This document shows, one piece after another, positions 24,663 through 27,449 of a DNA stretch of 27,449 nt. This DNA comes from a bacterium (GTDB taxonomy: Bacteria; RBG-13-66-14): contig JAPLSK010000150.1 of NCBI GenBank assembly GCA_026398675.1, positions 1 to 27,449 of the forward strand. The letters run 5' to 3'. A program made the translations under genes and the position numbers. How positions within the stretch are numbered: position 1 is the stretch's first letter; every line of letters begins with the position of its first letter. The notes under the pieces were generated by a model. It was not told the origin of the DNA and made no database searches. It was given only the letters and a program-made list of their open reading frames with translations.

Positions 24663-24691
24663 TTGACCCCGTCCGACGGCGGTGTTACAGT
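24663..24691 (+). promoter_or_regulatory. Promoter of tRNA-Thr
   Basis: TTGACC (24663-24668), a 17-base spacer and TACAGT (24686-24691), about 10 bases before the tRNA 5' end. Confidence 0.55.
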
Positions 24692-24700
24692 TCCCCGCAC

Positions 24701-24776
24701 GCCGCTGTAGCTCAGCTGGTAGAGCAGCTCACTCGTAATGAGCAGGTCCTCGGTTCAAGTCCGAGCAGCGGCTCCA
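24701..24776 (+). tRNA. tRNA-Thr (anticodon CGT)
   Basis: Full cloverleaf: acceptor GCCGCTG (24701-24707) pairs with CAGCGGC (24766-24772). D-loop AGCTCAGCTGGTAGAGC is present, the anticodon stem GCTCA/TGAGC holds the loop CTCGTAA (anticodon CGT, codon ACG), and the T arm contains GGTTCAAGTCC. Discriminator T and an encoded CCA end the gene. Confidence 0.97.
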
Positions 24777-24777
24777 C

Positions 24778-24800
24778 GACCCCCCGCCGGGGGTCATTTT
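24778..24800 (+). terminator. Terminator after tRNA-Thr
   Basis: GACCCCC (24778-24784) pairs with GGGGGTC (24789-24795), followed by ATTTTA, directly behind the CCA. Confidence 0.75.
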
Positions 24801-24825
24801 ATTGACTCTCCTTTTCCGTTATACT

Positions 24826-24844
24826 TGCACCCGACACGGGTGCA
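24826..24844 (+). promoter_or_regulatory. Perfect hairpin/palindrome in the 5' region of the membrane-protein gene
   Basis: TGCACCCG (24826-24833), loop ACA, CGGGTGCA (24837-24844). It sits just after a TATACT -10-like hexamer (24820-24825) and 20 bases before the TTG start. It could be an operator or a transcript-end stabilising stem. Confidence 0.45.
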
Positions 24845-24864
24845 CGGGACAAAGGGACGAGGGC

Positions 24865-25938
24865 TTGCTGAAGAACTGGCGCTTCTGGCTGGGCGTGGTC
24901 ATCTCCGGGGGGCTCCTCTGGTGGTTCTTCCACGACATTGACCTGGAGGGGCTCGGTCAGGGTTTCGCCCAGGCCAACTACCTGATCCTCGTCTGGTGGG
25001 TCGTCCCGCTGGCGGCGAGCTACCTGTTGCGCATCTGGCGCTGGAAGCTTTTTCTGGACTCCATCCACCCGGTTCGGTTCGTGAACGCGGCGAGCGGGAC
25101 GATGATCGGCTTCATGGCCAACGGGCTCCTGCCGTTGCGGGCGGGGGAGCTCATCCGGCCCTACGTGGTCGCCCGCAACTCGGGGTACAAATACTCCAGC
25201 GCGCTGGCCACAGTCATCTTCGTCCGCATCCTCGACGGCCTCGTCATCATGGCGATTTTCATCTGGATGATCTTCCTCTTCCCCTTCGGCGGGATGGTGA
25301 AGACGGGGCTGGCCATCGCCGTGGGGGCGGTGTACGTGACGGGTTGCCTGGCGCTGGTGTTTCTTTACTACCGGCGCGACCCGGTGGCTGGTATTCTTTC
25401 GCTCCCGGCCCGTCTCTTCGGAAAAAAGGCGCGGGAGAAGGTCCGGGCGTTCTTCGTTAATTTCGGCGACGGGCTGCACATCTTCAACCACAAGGGGCGT
25501 CTGTGGGCGGCCGTGGGGCTGTCCTTCGCCGTCTGGGGCACGGCGGCCCTCTCCTACGTTCCGATTATCCAGGCGATGCCGTTCGCCGGGCTGACACCGT
25601 GGTTCGCCGCGCCGTTCACGCTGGCCTACGTATGCCTGGGCGTGGTCTTCCCCTCGGCGCCGGGGTTTTTGGGCATCTTCGAGCAGTTCGGGTACATGGG
25701 GCTCACCACCTGTGCACCGGCCATCATAGGGGAGTACGGCAAGGGCATGGTCGGGGCCTTCGCCATCCTCCTGCACGTGACCCAGGTGCTCCCGTACATC
25801 GTCGTGGGGCTCTTCTTCCTCGTCCGGGAGGGCCTGAGCCTGGAGCAGTTGCAGCGGGGCCGGCTGAAAGAGGGTTCCGGTGTGGACGCCGCGGCGGCGC
25901 TCCGGGACATGGACGACGAGGCGGGGAAAAAGCCGTGA
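24865..25938 (+). CDS. Flippase-like membrane protein (LPG_synthase_TM / UPF0104)
   Basis: 357 residues from a TTG start, with about eight hydrophobic segments. Family blocks include LLRIWRWKLFLDSI, a conserved GFMANGLLPLRAGELIRPYV loop with the R-x-G-E signature, VIFVRILDGLVIM, and late in the chain GVVFPSAPGFLGIFEQFG. This is the transmembrane module of lysylphosphatidylglycerol synthases and their stand-alone relatives (UPF0104, AglD-type), thought to flip or handle lipid-linked substrates. No synthase domain is attached, so aminoacyl transfer is unlikely. TTG 24865 is chosen because AAAGGGACGAGGG precedes it. The frame also opens at TTG 24802, but that would place coding sequence across a hairpin and a -10-like element and add a non-membrane Cys-rich stretch. 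The stop overlaps the next start as GTGA. Confidence 0.85.
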   Translation: MLKNWRFWLGVVISGGLLWWFFHDIDLEGLGQGFAQANYLILVWWVVPLAASYLLRIWRWKLFLDSIHPVRFVNAASGTMIGFMANGLLPLRAGELIRPYVVARNSGYKYSSALATVIFVRILDGLVIMAIFIWMIFLFPFGGMVKTGLAIAVGAVYVTGCLALVFLYYRRDPVAGILSLPARLFGKKAREKVRAFFVNFGDGLHIFNHKGRLWAAVGLSFAVWGTAALSYVPIIQAMPFAGLTPWFAAPFTLAYVCLGVVFPSAPGFLGIFEQFGYMGLTTCAPAIIGEYGKGMVGAFAILLHVTQVLPYIVVGLFFLVREGLSLEQLQRGRLKEGSGVDAAAALRDMDDEAGKKP

Positions 25939-27308
25939 AGTGGGAAAAGGGGCTCGTATTCGCACCCGCGACCGCCGACCGGTGGAACGACGTCGAGCGG
26001 CTGTTTCGGGACGGCCACCCGTTCCCCGGCTGCTGGTGCATGTACTGGCGCATCCGTCGCAGGGATTTCGAGAAAAATTACGGGGAGGAAAACCGCAAAA
26101 ACTTCCGCCGCATCGTCGAATCCGGTGAGGTGCCGGGCATCCTGGCCTACGCCGGAGGAGAGCCGGTAGGCTGGTGCTCGGTGGCGCCCCGGGAGGCGTT
26201 TCCCGTCCTGGACCGCTCGCCGGTCCTGAAAAGGGTGGACGACGAGCCGGTGTGGTCCATCACCTGCTTCCTCATCCCGGAACGGCACCGCGGAAGCGGC
26301 CTGTCGGAGGCCCTGGTAGGCGCCGCGATTGATTACGTCGAGGAGCGGGGCGGCGGGGTCGTCGAGGCCTACCCGCTCATCCCCGAGAAGAGCAAGAACC
26401 CGGAGGCGGTCCCGGACCGCCGGGCGGCGAAAGCGCTTCAGGAACTGGTGAAGAAGGCGTCCGTCCCCCTCGTGGCGGACATCCACTTTTCGGCAGAGCT
26501 CGCCCTGTCCTCGGTGGAGGCGGGCGTCGCCGGCCTGCGGCTGAATCCGGGGAATCTGCGCGACCCCGGAGCCGTCCGCCGGGTGGCGCGGGCGGCGGTC
26601 GAGGCGGGGATTCCCATCCGGGTCGGAGTCAACGCCGGCTCCCTCGACCCCGACCTGCTGGCGAAATTCGGCGGCCCTAAACCGGAGGCCCTGGTCGAGA
26701 GCGCCCTGGGAGAGGTCCGCCTGCTGGAGGACGCCGGGCTGGAATCCATAAAAATCAGCGCCAAGGCGTCGTCGGTCACGGACACCCTCGCCGCCTACCG
26801 CCTCCTGGCGGAGAGGACGAGTTGGCCGCTCCACCTGGGTGTGACCGAGGCCGGCTGGCATGATGCCGGGGTGGTCAAGAGCGCCCTTGGCATCGGCGTG
26901 CTTCTCCTGGAGGGCATCGGCGACACGCTGCGGGTAAGCCTGACCGGTGACCCGACGGCCGAGGTGCGGGTCGCATGGGAGATACTGCGGGCCTGCGGTC
27001 TGCGCGAGCGGGGGGTGGAAATCATCGCCTGCCCCACCTGCGGCCGTTGCAACTACGACCTGGAGGGACTGCTGCGGGAGGTGGAGAAGAGGCTCTCCGA
27101 CATCGTCACCCCTCTGAAGGTGGCGGTGATGGGCTGCGTGGTCAACGGTCCCGGGGAGGCCGCCCACGCCGACGTCGGCGTCGCCGGGGGCGCGGACGCG
27201 GGCGACATCTTCGTCCGGGGTGAAATCGTGGAGCGGGCAGTTCCCGCGAAAACGCTGGCGGAGAGATTGGAACGACTGGTCCGGGAGGTCGTCGCCGGGA
27301 GAGGCTGA
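25935..27308 (+). CDS. ispG: Chimeric frame: GNAT acetyltransferase joined to N-truncated IspG
   Basis: 457 residues from GTG 25935. Residues 1-158 are a GNAT-family acetyltransferase of the type with PGCWCMYWRIRRRDFE, PGILAYAGGEPVGWCSVAPRE, VWSITCFLIPERHRGSGLSEAL (acetyl-CoA loop) and VVEAYPLIPE; its last 30-40 residues are missing. At VPDRRAAKAL (residue 159, nt 26409) it turns into IspG, (E)-4-hydroxy-3-methylbut-2-enyl-diphosphate synthase of the MEP isoprenoid pathway. Seen are PLVADIHFSAELAL, LRLNPGNL, LGVTEAGW, iron-sulfur cysteines in ACPTCGRCNYDL, a third conserved cysteine in MGCVVNGPGEA, and the NGPGEA motif. The first 60 or so residues of IspG, part of the TIM barrel, are absent. 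The junction is in frame without a linker. Two separate genes with the intervening DNA lost, in the genome or in assembly, is the likeliest origin. IspG is usually essential, so an intact sequence probably exists somewhere. Confidence 0.85.
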   Translation: MKWEKGLVFAPATADRWNDVERLFRDGHPFPGCWCMYWRIRRRDFEKNYGEENRKNFRRIVESGEVPGILAYAGGEPVGWCSVAPREAFPVLDRSPVLKRVDDEPVWSITCFLIPERHRGSGLSEALVGAAIDYVEERGGGVVEAYPLIPEKSKNPEAVPDRRAAKALQELVKKASVPLVADIHFSAELALSSVEAGVAGLRLNPGNLRDPGAVRRVARAAVEAGIPIRVGVNAGSLDPDLLAKFGGPKPEALVESALGEVRLLEDAGLESIKISAKASSVTDTLAAYRLLAERTSWPLHLGVTEAGWHDAGVVKSALGIGVLLLEGIGDTLRVSLTGDPTAEVRVAWEILRACGLRERGVEIIACPTCGRCNYDLEGLLREVEKRLSDIVTPLKVAVMGCVVNGPGEAAHADVGVAGGADAGDIFVRGEIVERAVPAKTLAERLERLVREVVAGRG

Positions 27309-27327
27309 CCGAAAGCGCGCGAAAGAG

Positions 27328-27358
27328 AAAGGGAGAGCCGACGCTCTCCCCTTTTTTT
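27328..27358. terminator. Terminator between convergent genes
   Basis: GGGAGAGC (27331-27338), loop CGAC, GCTCTCCC (27343-27350), with AAA before and seven T residues after. Confidence 0.9.
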
Positions 27359-27380
27359 AATGGATCGGGACTTACGCCCT

Positions 27381-27449
27381 CTATGGAATATCGTCGGCGG
27401 AATGGTCCACCAGGTTGGCCGCGTATAAAAGCGGCATGGGGCAGGCGTC
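27381..27449 (-). CDS. C-terminal end of an unidentified protein (runs off the window)
   Basis: On the minus strand the last 22 codons read DACPMPLLYAANLVDHSADD followed by IP, then TAG (27383-27381). The codon choice matches the neighbouring genes, and the stop lies just before the shared terminator, so this is probably a real gene. The piece is too short to identify. Confidence 0.6.
   Translation of the reverse strand, partial: DACPMPLLYAANLVDHSADDIP

Noticed and set aside
24799..25965. Minus-strand 388-codon frame opposite the flippase-like gene
   Set aside because: It is extremely charged and low in complexity, whereas the sense strand encodes a clean multi-span membrane protein.
25626..27167. 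Minus-strand 513-codon open frame opposite the GNAT-IspG region
   Set aside because: The sense strand carries GNAT and IspG catalytic motifs; the antisense frame is rich in Arg, Gly and Pro with no domain.

Overview
The window is GC-rich bacterial DNA with densely packed genes. The lipobox lipoprotein gene, the MEP-pathway ispG and the many PAS-containing sensor kinases suggest a Gram-negative-type, free-living bacterium. The REC-DUF4388 regulator, the pyrB gene fused to a zinc domain, and the many modular palindromic intergenic repeats point to a deep-branching or uncultivated lineage rather than a well-known genus. I cannot name the phylum from sequence alone.

Layout. 1-553 has no gene and is packed with hairpin repeats. 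Two minus-strand genes follow: pyrB with a C-terminal PyrI-type zinc domain (554-1681) and a REC-DUF4388 regulator (1812-2777). After a gene-poor gap (2778-3754) comes a long plus-strand signalling cluster (3755-14708). It holds two HisKA_2-type multi-PAS kinases, the first split by an in-frame TAG, then a REC-PAS-GAF-PAS hybrid kinase with an NtrB-like core, and an NtrC-type sigma-54 activator. From family knowledge this reads as a phosphorelay: HisKA_2 kinases to the REC of the hybrid kinase, and from its NtrB-like core to the NtrC regulator.

14793-16835 is a cassette with its own promoter and terminator, encoding one lipoprotein and two paralogous secreted proteins. The first two genes are out of frame, each at a short tandem repeat where loss of one unit restores an intact gene. 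In the lipoprotein the repeat is the pentamer CTCTT, inside the signal-peptide codons. This is the same pentamer and position as the phase-variation switch of neisserial opa genes, and is the most interesting finding here.

An SDR oxidoreductase (+) and a YcaQ-type DNA glycosylase (-) converge on a shared terminator. A second repeat-rich gap (18937-19434) contains a promoter and a structured leader with a terminator-like hairpin. It precedes a potassium-uptake operon: a membrane sensor kinase fused to a truncated receiver and TPR, two short TrkA/RCK proteins, and TrkH. Downstream lie a possible two-repeat CRISPR remnant, tRNA-Thr(CGT), a flippase-like membrane protein, a GNAT-IspG chimeric reading frame, and the end of a convergent minus-strand gene.

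Five genes carry lesions or unusual junctions: one amber codon, two repeat-linked frameshifts and two in-frame chimeras that each lack the expected domain boundary. Some may be real and reversible. Others could be assembly collapse, and read-level checks would separate these.
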